A DNA stretch of 14,125 nucleotides from an uncultured Oscillospiraceae bacterium (GTDB lineage: Bacteria; Bacillota; Clostridia; Oscillospirales; Oscillospiraceae), in the NCBI GenBank assembly GCA_900752445.1, contig CAADVN010000077.1, positions 1-14,125 on the forward strand. Reading direction: 5' to 3'. The notes below the pieces were generated by a model. That model saw only the letters and a program-made list of their open reading frames with translations, did no database searches and was not told the origin of the DNA. The first letter of the stretch is position 1, and each line of letters starts with the position of its first letter. Below are positions 6,852-13,947 of the stretch, one piece after another. The translations under genes were made by a program, and so were the position numbers.

Positions 6852-7666
6852 TCGAGCTCCAGATGCCTGCCCAGCATCCTGGCCGTGACTAGATAGAGCG
6901 CGACGCACCAGACGGCGCTCAGTGCGATGCCGCCTATGAGCAGCGCGTGCCCGAACTGCGCGAGCGCCCTGAGGCCCAGCACGGTGATGAAGCCCCGGAA
7001 GCTGTAGCCCGTGACGAGGGCGAGCAGCATACTCAGCAGCTGGGCCAGCAGGCCCAGGCCCAGGAAGACGCCCGCCGAGATCAGGAGCCGGTTTTTCCGG
7101 AAGCTGTGGCCTATGGCGAGCGAGGCGTAAAACAGCAGGATGGACGAGACGGTGCCTAGCAGGAGCAGCGCCGCCAGCTCGAGCAGGACGCTGAGAAGCT
7201 CAAAGGCGCCAATGCCGTAGGCGGCGCTCAGGCGCTCGAAGAGGGCGCGCAGCTCGGAGAGCACCTCGGCCCAGACCTCGGCCCTGAAGGCCACGGCAAA
7301 GACGCAGCCGTAGATGCAAAGCCCCGTCAGCACGGACCAGCAGAGGGCGCAGATGAGCTTCGACCAGATGAGCGTGTGCACGCCCACGGGCAGGCTGTGC
7401 ATGAGGTAGCCCTCGGCGCACAGGAGGTTTTTGTAGAACCTGTAGACCACGACTACCAGCGTCACCACGGCCAGGGCCATTACGCTCAGGAAGAACAGCA
7501 CGACGAAGATGGCGGCCATGACCGCCGCCGCCCGGCCCGTGTAGCCCGAGCTCAGCAGCCTTATGCAGAGCGCAGCCGCCGCGCTCATGACGAAGAGCAG
7601 GCCCAAAAGCGGCAGGATGTACCTCGCCGTGGCGGCAAATTCGTATTTGAGGAGCTTCCTCAGCAT
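6848..7666 (-). CDS. ABC-2 type transporter permease
   Basis: This 272-residue membrane protein has six predicted helices near residues 16-36, 48-76, 103-127, 154-182, 193-217 and 240-262. The segment CAEGYLMHSLPV (83-94) between helices 2 and 3, followed by IWSKLI, recurs in clostridial ABC-2 permeases paired with YtrB/EcsA-like ATPases. It overlaps the upstream ATPase gene by 7 bases and the downstream SGNH lipoprotein gene by 4, so all three are probably translated together. GGGAGGTG lies 5 bases before the ATG. The ATPase-permease pair probably exports or flips a lipid, peptide or envelope intermediate. The substrate cannot be read from the sequence. Confidence 0.85.
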   Translation of the reverse strand: MLRKLLKYEFAATARYILPLLGLLFVMSAAAALCIRLLSSGYTGRAAAVMAAIFVVLFFLSVMALAVVTLVVVVYRFYKNLLCAEGYLMHSLPVGVHTLIWSKLICALCWSVLTGLCIYGCVFAVAFRAEVWAEVLSELRALFERLSAAYGIGAFELLSVLLELAALLLLGTVSSILLFYASLAIGHSFRKNRLLISAGVFLGLGLLAQLLSMLLALVTGYSFRGFITVLGLRALAQFGHALLIGGIALSAVWCVALYLVTARMLGRHLELE

Positions 7667-8352
7667 CTGAACACCTCCCTGAACAGCGCGTCGATGCTCA
7701 TGCCGCGCTCGCGGCGCAGCTGCTCCGCCTCGCCGGAGAGCAGCGCCTTCCCCTCGGAGAGGAAGAGCACGTCGTCCAAAAGGCCCTCGGCGTCGGATAT
7801 GAGGTGCGTCGAGATGAGCAGCGCCGAGCCCTCGGCCCGCCCGGCCATGATGGTCTCGAGTATGTAGTCCCTGGAGGCGGGGTCAACCCCGCCGAAGGGC
7901 TCGTCCAGCAGGTAGAGCCTGGCCCTGCGGCTCATGGCGAGCACGAGCTGGGTCTTCTGCCTGAGCCCCCTGGAGAGCTGCTTTACCCTCAGCCCCTCGT
8001 CCACGCCCAGGCTCGAGAGCAGCTTCCTTGCGCGCTGCGGCTCAAAATCGCGGTAAAAATCCTCATAAAAGCGCACCAGGCCGCCGACCCTCATCCAGTC
8101 CGGCAGCTGCATCCGCTCAGGCATGTATGATACGAGGGAGCGGGACGCCGGGCCCGGCTCCAGCCCGCAGACCGCCACCCGCCCGCCGTCGGGCCGGATG
8201 AGGCCGTTTATCAGCTTTATAAGCGTCGTCTTGCCGCTGCCGTTCGGCCCGAGCAGGCCCAGCACGCGGCCCTCGGTCAGGGAAAGGTCCAGCTCGCCGA
8301 GCTCGAAGCCCGCGTAGGCCTTGCGCAGGCCCTCACATTCCAGGACAGCCAT
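7660..8352 (-). CDS. ABC transporter ATPase, YtrB/EcsA-like
   Basis: This 230-residue nucleotide-binding subunit has Walker A GPNGSGKTT (35-43), a short Q-loop region around SYMPERMQLP (75-84), and Walker B LYLLDEP (146-152) with E151. The H-loop is STHLISD (181-187). The signature is LSRGLRQK (126-133) instead of LSGGQ, a variant common in ATPases that energise ABC-2 type permeases. AAGGAGG lies 7 bases before the ATG. It is the first gene of a three-gene unit with the permease and the SGNH lipoprotein. Unlike ytr operons, no GntR regulator is adjacent; the nearest regulator is the divergent MarR gene. Confidence 0.92.
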   Translation of the reverse strand: MAVLECEGLRKAYAGFELGELDLSLTEGRVLGLLGPNGSGKTTLIKLINGLIRPDGGRVAVCGLEPGPASRSLVSYMPERMQLPDWMRVGGLVRFYEDFYRDFEPQRARKLLSSLGVDEGLRVKQLSRGLRQKTQLVLAMSRRARLYLLDEPFGGVDPASRDYILETIMAGRAEGSALLISTHLISDAEGLLDDVLFLSEGKALLSGEAEQLRRERGMSIDALFREVFRC

Positions 8353-8384
8353 GTGACCGCCTCCTTGTACCTGGTCTTGAGATT

Positions 8385-8413
8385 ATTCAATAACAGCTTT
8401 GCCGCCCTGTCAA
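8385..8413 (-). promoter_or_regulatory. Promoter of the ABC-2/SGNH operon
   Basis: On the minus strand TTGACA (8413-8408), a 17-bp spacer and TTGAAT (8390-8385) give a perfect -35 and a 4/6 -10. It points at the ATPase gene start 33 bases away. It is back to back with the MarR promoter, 8 bases between the -35 boxes, and does not overlap the MarR operators. Confidence 0.6.
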
Positions 8414-8421
8414 GAGCGCTC

Positions 8422-8449
8422 TTTACTTTTTGCGGCGCTGTGGTATAAT
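8422..8449 (+). promoter_or_regulatory. Promoter of the marR-ABC-ABC operon
   Basis: TGGTATAAT (8441-8449) is a perfect extended -10. TTTACT (8422-8427) is a 4/6 -35 with a 16-bp spacer. The -10 box runs into the first operator, so repressor and RNA polymerase would compete. Confidence 0.75.
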
Positions 8450-8477
8450 TGACATATCAATTGTTGACATGTCAATT
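8447..8477 (+). promoter_or_regulatory. Two tandem MarR-type operators
   Basis: TTGACATATCAATT (8449-8462) and TTGACATGTCAATT (8464-8477) form a direct repeat with a 15-bp period. Each copy is palindromic. TTGACATGTCAA at 8464-8475 is a perfect 12-bp palindrome, and AATTGA/TCAATT at 8447-8462 are perfect arms around CATA. They cover the -10 edge and start region of the operon and end just before the ribosome binding site of the MarR gene, which points to autorepression. Confidence 0.85.
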
Positions 8478-8491
8478 ATAGGAGGACGGGT

Positions 8492-8923
8492 ATGGAGCGG
8501 AGATTTCACATGCGGATATACAGGCTCTTCCACGCGCAGAGGACGGAGATGAGGAGGGAGGGCGCGGCGCTTGGGCTGGGCGCCGGGCAGCCGAAGCTTC
8601 TGAGCTATCTTCTGGACCGCGGCGGCTGCATGCAGAAGGAGCTGGCGGACTATTTCGAGGTGGACCCGGCGGCGGTGTCGCGGATGCTGCTGGCGCTCGA
8701 GCGCGAGGGCTTCATAAGCCGGGACGCGGGCTCGCCGCGGCGGCGCTGCGGCCTGGTGGAGCTCACGGAGAAGGGGCGGGAGGCCGCCCTGGCCTGGCTC
8801 GAATGCGGCGCGCGCTTTGACGAGAGGCTGCTCCAGGGCTTTACTCCCGAGGAGCGCGAGAACTTCGCGGACTACCTCGCCAGGGCCTATCGGAACCTGC
8901 GCGACGGGGAGGTGGACGGCTGA
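8492..8923 (+). CDS. MarR-family transcriptional repressor of the exporter operon
   Basis: This 143-residue winged-helix regulator has dimerisation helices at both ends and a DNA-binding core. The helix-turn-helix is MQKELADYFEVDPAAVSRML (47-66) with the recognition helix near 58-72. The wing at about 77-95 has the family pattern of Arg-rich SPRRRCGLVELTEKG. AGGAGG lies 6-7 bases before the ATG. Its stop codon overlaps the first exporter gene by one base (TGATG). Known: MarR proteins often repress themselves and linked exporters until a small aromatic or drug-like ligand binds. The two palindromes upstream fit this. The ligand is unknown. Confidence 0.92.
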   Translation: MERRFHMRIYRLFHAQRTEMRREGAALGLGAGQPKLLSYLLDRGGCMQKELADYFEVDPAAVSRMLLALEREGFISRDAGSPRRRCGLVELTEKGREAALAWLECGARFDERLLQGFTPEERENFADYLARAYRNLRDGEVDG

Positions 8924-10674
8924 TGGCGGAACTCAGGCGAATTTTCTCCTGCCTGCGCGAGTACAGACGCGACCTCTATCTGGGCATGTTCCTCGTACTG
9001 GTGGAGACCTTTTTCGAGCTCATCATACCCGTGCTCATGGCCGACCTCATAGACGTGGGCGTGGCGGACCGGGACGTGCACTACATACTCGTGAAGGGCG
9101 CGCAGATGGGAGTGTGCGCGCTGCTCGCGCTCATGGGCGGGCTGCTCTACGCCCGCTGCGCCGCCAGGGCGGCATACGGCCTCGGCGCGAACCTCCGCAA
9201 GGCGGAGTTCGAGCGGGTGCAGAGCTACGCCTTCAGCAATCTCGACCATTTTGAGAGTTCCGGCCTCGTGACGAGGATGACGACGGACGTCACGGTCATA
9301 CAGAACGCGGTGATCGGCGGCGTGAGGCCGCTCGTGCGCAGCCCGGTCATGCTGGTCATGGGCATAGGGCTGTCCATAATGATGAACGCGCGGCTGGCGC
9401 TGGTGTTCATCATCTGCACGCCGGTGCTGGGGCTCATCATGTTCTTCGTCGTGCGCAGCGTGGCGCCGAGGTATTCGGTGCTGCAGCGGGCGGTGGACCG
9501 GCTCAACGCCGTGGTGCAGGAGGACCTCACGGCCATACGCGCGGTGAAGGCCTTCGTGCGCGGCGAATACGAGGAGGAGAAGTTCAGCGGGGTGAACTCC
9601 TCGCTCATGGATACGAGCCTCGGCACCTTCCGCCGGGCGCTTCTGAACCTGCCGTCCTTCCAGCTGGCGATGTATACGGCCGTCATAGGCATCATGTGGT
9701 TCGGCGGGAACATGATAACGCGCTCGGAGCTGCTCGTGGGCGAGCTGACGGGCTTTCTGAGCTACGTGCTGCAGGTGATGAACTCCATGATGTTCATCTC
9801 GAACGTCTTCCTGCTGCTGACCCGCTCTCTGGCGAGCGCGCGGCGCATCTGCGAGGTGCTGGAGGAGGAGCCGGCGCTCTCCTCGCCGCCCGGGGCGGTG
9901 ACCGAAGTCGCGGATGGGGCGATAGAGTTCGAGGACGTCTCCTTCAAGTACGGCAAAGACGCGCCGGAGTACGCGCTCTCGGGCGTCACGCTGCGCATAG
10001 GCGCGGGCGAGACGGTGGGCGTCATAGGCGGCACGGGCTCGGCCAAGACCACGCTCGTGCAGCTCATACCCCGGCTCTACGACGCGACGGAGGGCACGGT
10101 CAAGGTGGGCGGCCTCGACGTGCGCGGCTACGACCTCGCCGCCCTGCGCGACGCCGTGGCCATGGTGCTGCAGAAGAACGTGCTCTTTTCCGGCACCATC
10201 CGCGAGAACCTGCGCTGGGGCGACCAGGACGCCGACGACGAGGCGCTCATGGCCGCCTGCCGCGTCGCCTGCGCGGACGAGTTCATCGAGAGGTTCCCGA
10301 AGGGGCTCGACACCGACCTCGGCCAGGGCGGCGTGAACGTCTCCGGCGGGCAGAAGCAGCGCCTGTGCATCGCCCGGGCCCTGCTCAAAAAGCCGAAGGT
10401 CATTATCTTCGACGACTCCACGAGCGCCGTGGACACCGCCACGGAGGCGAGGATACGCGAGGGCCTCGAGAAGCTCGGCGGCGTTACGAAGATCATCATC
10501 GCGCAGAGGATAAGCTCCGTCATACACACGGACAAGATAGTCATACTCGAGGACGGGCGCGTCCACGCCGTGGGCACGCACGCGCAGCTGCTCGCCTCCG
10601 ACCCGATATACCAGGAGATCTACGCCTCGCAGATGAAGGGGGGTGAGCCGGATGGCGCGTCCGCTCAGCGGTAA
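8923..10674 (+). CDS. ABC exporter half-transporter with degenerate ATPase site (heterodimer subunit 1)
   Basis: This 583-residue fusion has a six-helix ABC exporter membrane domain (about 15-315) and a nucleotide-binding domain (about 334-572). Walker A is GGTGSAKTT (369-377), with Ala in place of the usual Gly before Lys. The Q-loop is Q417 and the signature VSGGQKQR (473-480). Walker B ends FDDSTSAVD (496-504), so D498 replaces the catalytic Glu, and the switch His is replaced by Q528 in IIAQRIS. These changes are the known marks of the non-catalytic site in heterodimeric exporters such as BmrCD, LmrCD and TM287/288. The ATG overlaps the marR stop by one base, and the partner gene overlaps its 3' end by 23 bases. 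Drug or peptide efflux is the likely job. Confidence 0.93.
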   Translation: MAELRRIFSCLREYRRDLYLGMFLVLVETFFELIIPVLMADLIDVGVADRDVHYILVKGAQMGVCALLALMGGLLYARCAARAAYGLGANLRKAEFERVQSYAFSNLDHFESSGLVTRMTTDVTVIQNAVIGGVRPLVRSPVMLVMGIGLSIMMNARLALVFIICTPVLGLIMFFVVRSVAPRYSVLQRAVDRLNAVVQEDLTAIRAVKAFVRGEYEEEKFSGVNSSLMDTSLGTFRRALLNLPSFQLAMYTAVIGIMWFGGNMITRSELLVGELTGFLSYVLQVMNSMMFISNVFLLLTRSLASARRICEVLEEEPALSSPPGAVTEVADGAIEFEDVSFKYGKDAPEYALSGVTLRIGAGETVGVIGGTGSAKTTLVQLIPRLYDATEGTVKVGGLDVRGYDLAALRDAVAMVLQKNVLFSGTIRENLRWGDQDADDEALMAACRVACADEFIERFPKGLDTDLGQGGVNVSGGQKQRLCIARALLKKPKVIIFDDSTSAVDTATEARIREGLEKLGGVTKIIIAQRISSVIHTDKIVILEDGRVHAVGTHAQLLASDPIYQEIYASQMKGGEPDGASAQR

Positions 10675-12493
10675 AAAACCCAAACACCTCTGGCAGACGG
10701 TGCGCAGGCTGCTGCGCTACATGGGCCATTACCGGCTGCTGCTCTTTGCCGTGGCCCTGCTGGTTACGGTGAGCGCCTCGGCGAACCTCGCCGGCACCTA
10801 CATGATACGGCCCGTGGTGAACTGCCTCACGGACGGCGACTGGGCCGGCTTCGTCTCCGGCGTCGTGCTCACGGCCTGCGTCTACGGCCTGGGCGTGCTC
10901 TGCGCGCTGGGCTATACCCAGTGCATGGTCACGATGGCCCAGCGCTCGCTCTTCGATATACGCCGCGACCTCTTCGCCCACCTGCAGACCCTGCCGCTCG
11001 GCTGGTTCGACAGCCGCAGCCGCGGCGACGTCATGAGCTACTTCACGAACGACGTGGACACCATCGCCGACGCCCTCAACAACAGCTTTGCCATGGTCAT
11101 CCAGAGCTTCATCCAGATGACCGGCACGCTCATACTGCTCTTCGTACTCAACTGGCAGCTCTCGCTGGTGGTGGCCCTGTGCTACGTTGCCATGTTCCTG
11201 TACATCCGGTACAGCGGCAGGCGCAGCAAGATGTACTACGACCAGCAGCAGGCCTGCCTGGGCGAGCTGGACGGCTACATCGAGGAGATGGTGAACGGCC
11301 AGAAGGTGGTGAAGGTCTTCAACCACGAGACGGCGAGCCTTGAGGAGTTCGGGGCGAAGAACGAGGCCCTGCGCCGGGCCGGCACGGGCGCGCAGAGCTA
11401 TGCCTCGACCATGATCCCGGCCGTCGTGAGCATCAGCTATATTAACTACGCCATCGTGGCCGTGCTGGGCGGCATCATGGCCCTGCGCGGCATGACGGAC
11501 GCGGGCAGCCTGGCGAGCTACCTGATCTTCGTGCGGCAGGCGGCGGCGCCCATAAACCAGTTCACGCAGCAGTCGAACTTCCTGCTGGCGGCGCTGGCGG
11601 GCGCGGAGCGCGTCTTCGAGGTCATGGACGAGGCGCCGGAGCCCGACGAGGGCGGCGCCGTGCTGGTGAATGCGTTCGAGCGGGACGGGGAGCTCTGCGA
11701 GGCCCCGGGCAAGACGGGCAGCTGGGCCTGGAAGACGCCGGACGGCGCGCTGCGGCCCCTGCGCGGGGACGTGCGCTTTGAAAACGTGGACTTCGGCTAC
11801 GAGCCCGGCCATCCGGTGCTGCACGGCGTCAGCCTCTATGCCAAGCCCGGCCAGAAGATAGCCTTCGTGGGCTCTACGGGTGCGGGCAAGACGACGATAA
11901 CGAACCTCATAAACCGCTTCTACGACGTGGAGCATGGCCGCGTCACCTACGACGGCCTGGACGTGCGCGAGATAAAGAAGGAGTCGCTGCGCCGCTCGCT
12001 GGGCATGGTGCTGCAGGATACGCACCTGTTCACGGGTACGATAGCGGACAACATCCGCTTTGGCCGGCTGGACGCGACGCGCGAGGAGATAGAGGCCGCG
12101 GCGCGAGTGGCGAACGCGGACTCTTTCATCCGCCGCCTGCCCAGGGGCTACGACACCATGGTCACCTCGGACGGCGCGAACCTCTCGCAGGGCCAGCGCC
12201 AGCTGCTGGCCATCGCCCGCGCTGCGGTGGCGGACCCGCCGGTGCTCATCCTGGACGAGGCCACGAGCTCGGTGGACACGCGCACGGAGGCGCTCATAGA
12301 AAAGGCCATGGACCGGCTCATGGAGGGCCGCACGGTCTTCGTCATAGCGCACAGGCTCTCGACGGTGCGCAACTCCAACGCCATCATGGTCCTCGAGCAG
12401 GGCCGTATAGCCGAGCGCGGCGACCACGACGAGCTCCTGCGCCAGCAGGGCCTCTACTACAGGCTCTACCACGGCATGTTCGAGCTCAGCTGA
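10652..12493 (+). CDS. ABC exporter half-transporter with canonical ATPase site (heterodimer subunit 2)
   Basis: This 613-residue partner has a membrane domain (about 25-325), a linker of about 40 residues (332-372) before the ATPase core, and a nucleotide-binding domain. Walker A is GSTGAGKTT (407-415), the Q-loop Q455, and the signature LSQGQRQ (511-517). Walker B is VLILDEATS (531-539) with E536, and the switch is H567 in IAHRLSTV. All catalytic residues are present, complementing the degenerate first subunit. The start is ATG 10652, because GGGGGTGA (10639-10646) sits 5 bases upstream. A GTG at 10643 falls inside that site and would add three residues. The overlap with the previous gene implies coupled translation. 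A 657-residue minus-strand frame covering this gene is a shadow. Confidence 0.93.
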   Translation: MARPLSGKKPKHLWQTVRRLLRYMGHYRLLLFAVALLVTVSASANLAGTYMIRPVVNCLTDGDWAGFVSGVVLTACVYGLGVLCALGYTQCMVTMAQRSLFDIRRDLFAHLQTLPLGWFDSRSRGDVMSYFTNDVDTIADALNNSFAMVIQSFIQMTGTLILLFVLNWQLSLVVALCYVAMFLYIRYSGRRSKMYYDQQQACLGELDGYIEEMVNGQKVVKVFNHETASLEEFGAKNEALRRAGTGAQSYASTMIPAVVSISYINYAIVAVLGGIMALRGMTDAGSLASYLIFVRQAAAPINQFTQQSNFLLAALAGAERVFEVMDEAPEPDEGGAVLVNAFERDGELCEAPGKTGSWAWKTPDGALRPLRGDVRFENVDFGYEPGHPVLHGVSLYAKPGQKIAFVGSTGAGKTTITNLINRFYDVEHGRVTYDGLDVREIKKESLRRSLGMVLQDTHLFTGTIADNIRFGRLDATREEIEAAARVANADSFIRRLPRGYDTMVTSDGANLSQGQRQLLAIARAAVADPPVLILDEATSSVDTRTEALIEKAMDRLMEGRTVFVIAHRLSTVRNSNAIMVLEQGRIAERGDHDELLRQQGLYYRLYHGMFELS

Positions 12494-12502
12494 GCGCAAA
12501 AG

Positions 12503-12533
12503 AGCCCCGGGCACACACGGCCCGGGGCTTTTT
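12503..12533 (+). terminator. Terminator of the marR-ABC-ABC operon
   Basis: AGCCCCGGGC pairs perfectly with GCCCGGGGCT around a 7-base loop, followed by a run of T. It starts 9 bases after the stop codon of the second exporter gene. The other strand reads TCTTTTGCG after the stem, so it may also end rsmE transcription from the right. Confidence 0.93.
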
Positions 12534-12550
12534 CTCCCTGTGCTGCGGGC

Positions 12551-13288
12551 TCAGAGGTCCCCGCTCGCGTACATTATGGCGCTCACGGCGATGACGGGCG
12601 CGGTCTCGCAGCGGAGTATGCGCTCGCCCATTGAGCAGAGCGTGAGGCCGCAGACCTTTGCCATCTTGGCCTCGGCCTCGGTGAAGCCGCCCTCGGGCCC
12701 CGTGACGACGCTCGCCGTCCTGAAAGCCCCCGCGGCCTCTATGGCCGCCTTGAGCGGGCTGCGGCCCTCGCCCGTCTCGTACATGAAGAGCTTGGCCTCG
12801 GCCTTGATGGCGAGGTTCAGCATCTCGACATAGTTGTGCTCATAGCTGACCCCGGGGATCTTTCCGCGCCCGGACTGCTGTGCGGCGGCCTCGGCTATGC
12901 GGGAAAAGCGCTCGAGCTTTTTTTCCATGCTCCGCCCGTCGGGCTTTGCCACGCAGCGTTCGCAGTCGAAGAAGACTATGCCCGAGGCCCCGGCCTCGAC
13001 GCATTTCTGCACGAGGAAGTCGGCCCGCTCGCCCTTGGGCAGGCCGGCGTAGACCGTGACATCGACGGCGGGCTCGCCCCGGCAGGGCACGACCTCCAGC
13101 ACCTCGGCCTCGGCCTCGCCAGGGGCGGAGCTCACGAGCCGGCAGCGGTAATCCGTGCCCTGCCCGTCGCAGATGACCACGTCCTCGCCCGGCCTCATCC
13201 TCAGCACCCTGATGTGCTCGGCGTCCTGACCGCGTATTATTGCCCGGCCGTCTTTTATATTCGTGCCGGCCATGAAAAATCTCGCCAT
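12551..13288 (-). CDS. rsmE: 16S rRNA (uracil-1498-N3)-methyltransferase RsmE
   Basis: This 245-residue SPOUT-family enzyme methylates U1498 of 16S rRNA using S-adenosylmethionine. An N-terminal PUA-like domain (about 1-70, with EHIRVLRMRPGEDV) is followed by the knotted methyltransferase domain. Its conserved segments are KGERADFLVQKCVEAG (85-100), EAAAQQSGRG (133-142), TGPEGGF (196-202) and GERILRCETA (221-230). I chose ATG 13288 because MARFF is the usual beginning and GGGAGGT lies 7 bases upstream. The longer open frame to 13504 would run through the promoter and the opposite-strand gene. In many Firmicutes rsmE follows prmA, but here it appears to stand alone with its own promoter. Confidence 0.95.
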   Translation of the reverse strand: MARFFMAGTNIKDGRAIIRGQDAEHIRVLRMRPGEDVVICDGQGTDYRCRLVSSAPGEAEAEVLEVVPCRGEPAVDVTVYAGLPKGERADFLVQKCVEAGASGIVFFDCERCVAKPDGRSMEKKLERFSRIAEAAAQQSGRGKIPGVSYEHNYVEMLNLAIKAEAKLFMYETGEGRSPLKAAIEAAGAFRTASVVTGPEGGFTEAEAKMAKVCGLTLCSMGERILRCETAPVIAVSAIMYASGDL

Positions 13289-13319
13289 GACCCAGACCTC
13301 CCGCAGAGTTGTTTTCACG

Positions 13320-13348
13320 ATTATCTCACATCCGTCACTCCTTTTCAA
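13320..13348 (-). promoter_or_regulatory. Promoter of rsmE
   Basis: On the minus strand TTGAAA (13348-13343), a 17-bp spacer and GATAAT (13325-13320) each match the sigma-A consensus at 5 of 6 positions. The start would be near 13313, about 25 bases before the rsmE ATG. Confidence 0.7.
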
Positions 13349-13357
13349 GCGCGGCAT

Positions 13358-13378
13358 ACTATGTACCAGGAACATAGT
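13358..13378 (+). repeat. Inverted repeat next to the ferritin-like gene start, possible operator or hairpin
   Basis: ACTATGT (13358-13364) and ACATAGT (13372-13378) are perfect 7-base arms around a 7-base centre. The second arm abuts the GGAGG ribosome binding site. A repressor site is possible. If transcribed, a hairpin there could also limit ribosome access. No matching promoter was recognised for the plus-strand gene. Confidence 0.45.
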
Positions 13379-13391
13379 GGAGGTAGAGGAC

Positions 13392-13862
13392 ATGGATGCG
13401 AACACGAAGGCGGCGCTGGAGGGCTTTGACGAGCTCTGGGCGCGGGTCTGCGGCGCGGGTCCCGCGGAGACGGACACGGGGCTCGGGGCGCTGCGCGGTT
13501 TCATAGCAGACGAGGCCTGTGCGGCGGCCTTTTACGAGGCGGCAGCCGGGCGTTTCCCGCGCTTTGCAAAGCGGCTCCGGCAGCTGGCCGAGGAGGAGCG
13601 CGGGCATCTGCGGCGGCTCCAGGCGGAGCATTTCCTGCTGACAGGCGAGCTGCTGCTGCCGCCCGGCTCCTGCCCGCTGCCCAGGGGCGGGCTCCGGGCC
13701 CTGCGCACGGCCTACTGCGACGAGCTGGCCGCCGCCGCGGCCTACAAAAGCGCGGCGGAGCGCGAAAAGAGCGGGGCCCTGGCCGGCCTGTACCTGAGCA
13801 ATGCCTCCGACGAGGAGCGCCACGCCGGGATTTTGAAGGAGCTCATTTTAAGCGCGCTGTGA
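13392..13862 (+). CDS. Small ferritin-like (rubrerythrin-type) diiron protein
   Basis: This 156-residue all-helical protein has two similar halves, as in the ferritin-like four-helix bundle. Likely iron ligands are E41 in ADEACAAAFYEA, E69 and H72 in EEERGH, E111 in YCDELAAAAAY, and E141 and H144 in DEERHA. This is the full set of two E and two ExxH motifs. There is no rubredoxin-like CxxC tail, so it is not a full rubrerythrin. Relatives handle oxidative stress, iron or reactive oxygen. The start is ATG 13392, with GGAGG eight bases upstream. A longer frame from 13263 would run through the rsmE promoter on the other strand and adds residues unlike the family. The exact subfamily is unsure. 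Confidence 0.82.
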   Translation: MDANTKAALEGFDELWARVCGAGPAETDTGLGALRGFIADEACAAAFYEAAAGRFPRFAKRLRQLAEEERGHLRRLQAEHFLLTGELLLPPGSCPLPRGGLRALRTAYCDELAAAAAYKSAAEREKSGALAGLYLSNASDEERHAGILKELILSAL

Positions 13863-13875
13863 ATGTAAGTTTTAC

Positions 13876-13904
13876 TTGACTTTATCGGATTTTTCATTTA
13901 TTAT
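13876..13904 (+). promoter_or_regulatory. Promoter of tRNA-Ser
   Basis: TTGACT (13876-13881), a 17-bp spacer and TATTAT (13899-13904) each match the sigma-A consensus at 5 of 6 positions. The start near 13911 is about 37 bases before the mature tRNA 5' end. The surrounding sequence is AT-rich, unlike its neighbours. Confidence 0.8.
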
Positions 13905-13947
13905 ATACGGGCGTCAACTGGATATGAACGGTTCGGGCACAGCGCGT

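Noticed and set aside
6852..6908. 19-residue N-terminal extension of the SGNH lipoprotein from ATG 6908
   Set aside because: It would place polar residues before the signal peptide and overlap the permease gene by about 60 bases. ATG 6851 gives a classical lipoprotein signal and an ATGA overlap.
8887..10683. 598-residue minus-strand frame
   Set aside because: It is antisense to exporter subunit 1, with low-complexity Arg/His/Glu composition and no ribosome binding site or family motif.
10541..12514. 657-residue minus-strand frame, longer than the gene it covers
   Set aside because: It is rich in His, Arg and Ala with no domain pattern, lies antisense to a complete ABC exporter subunit and reads through its terminator. 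It is a shadow of GC-rich codon bias.
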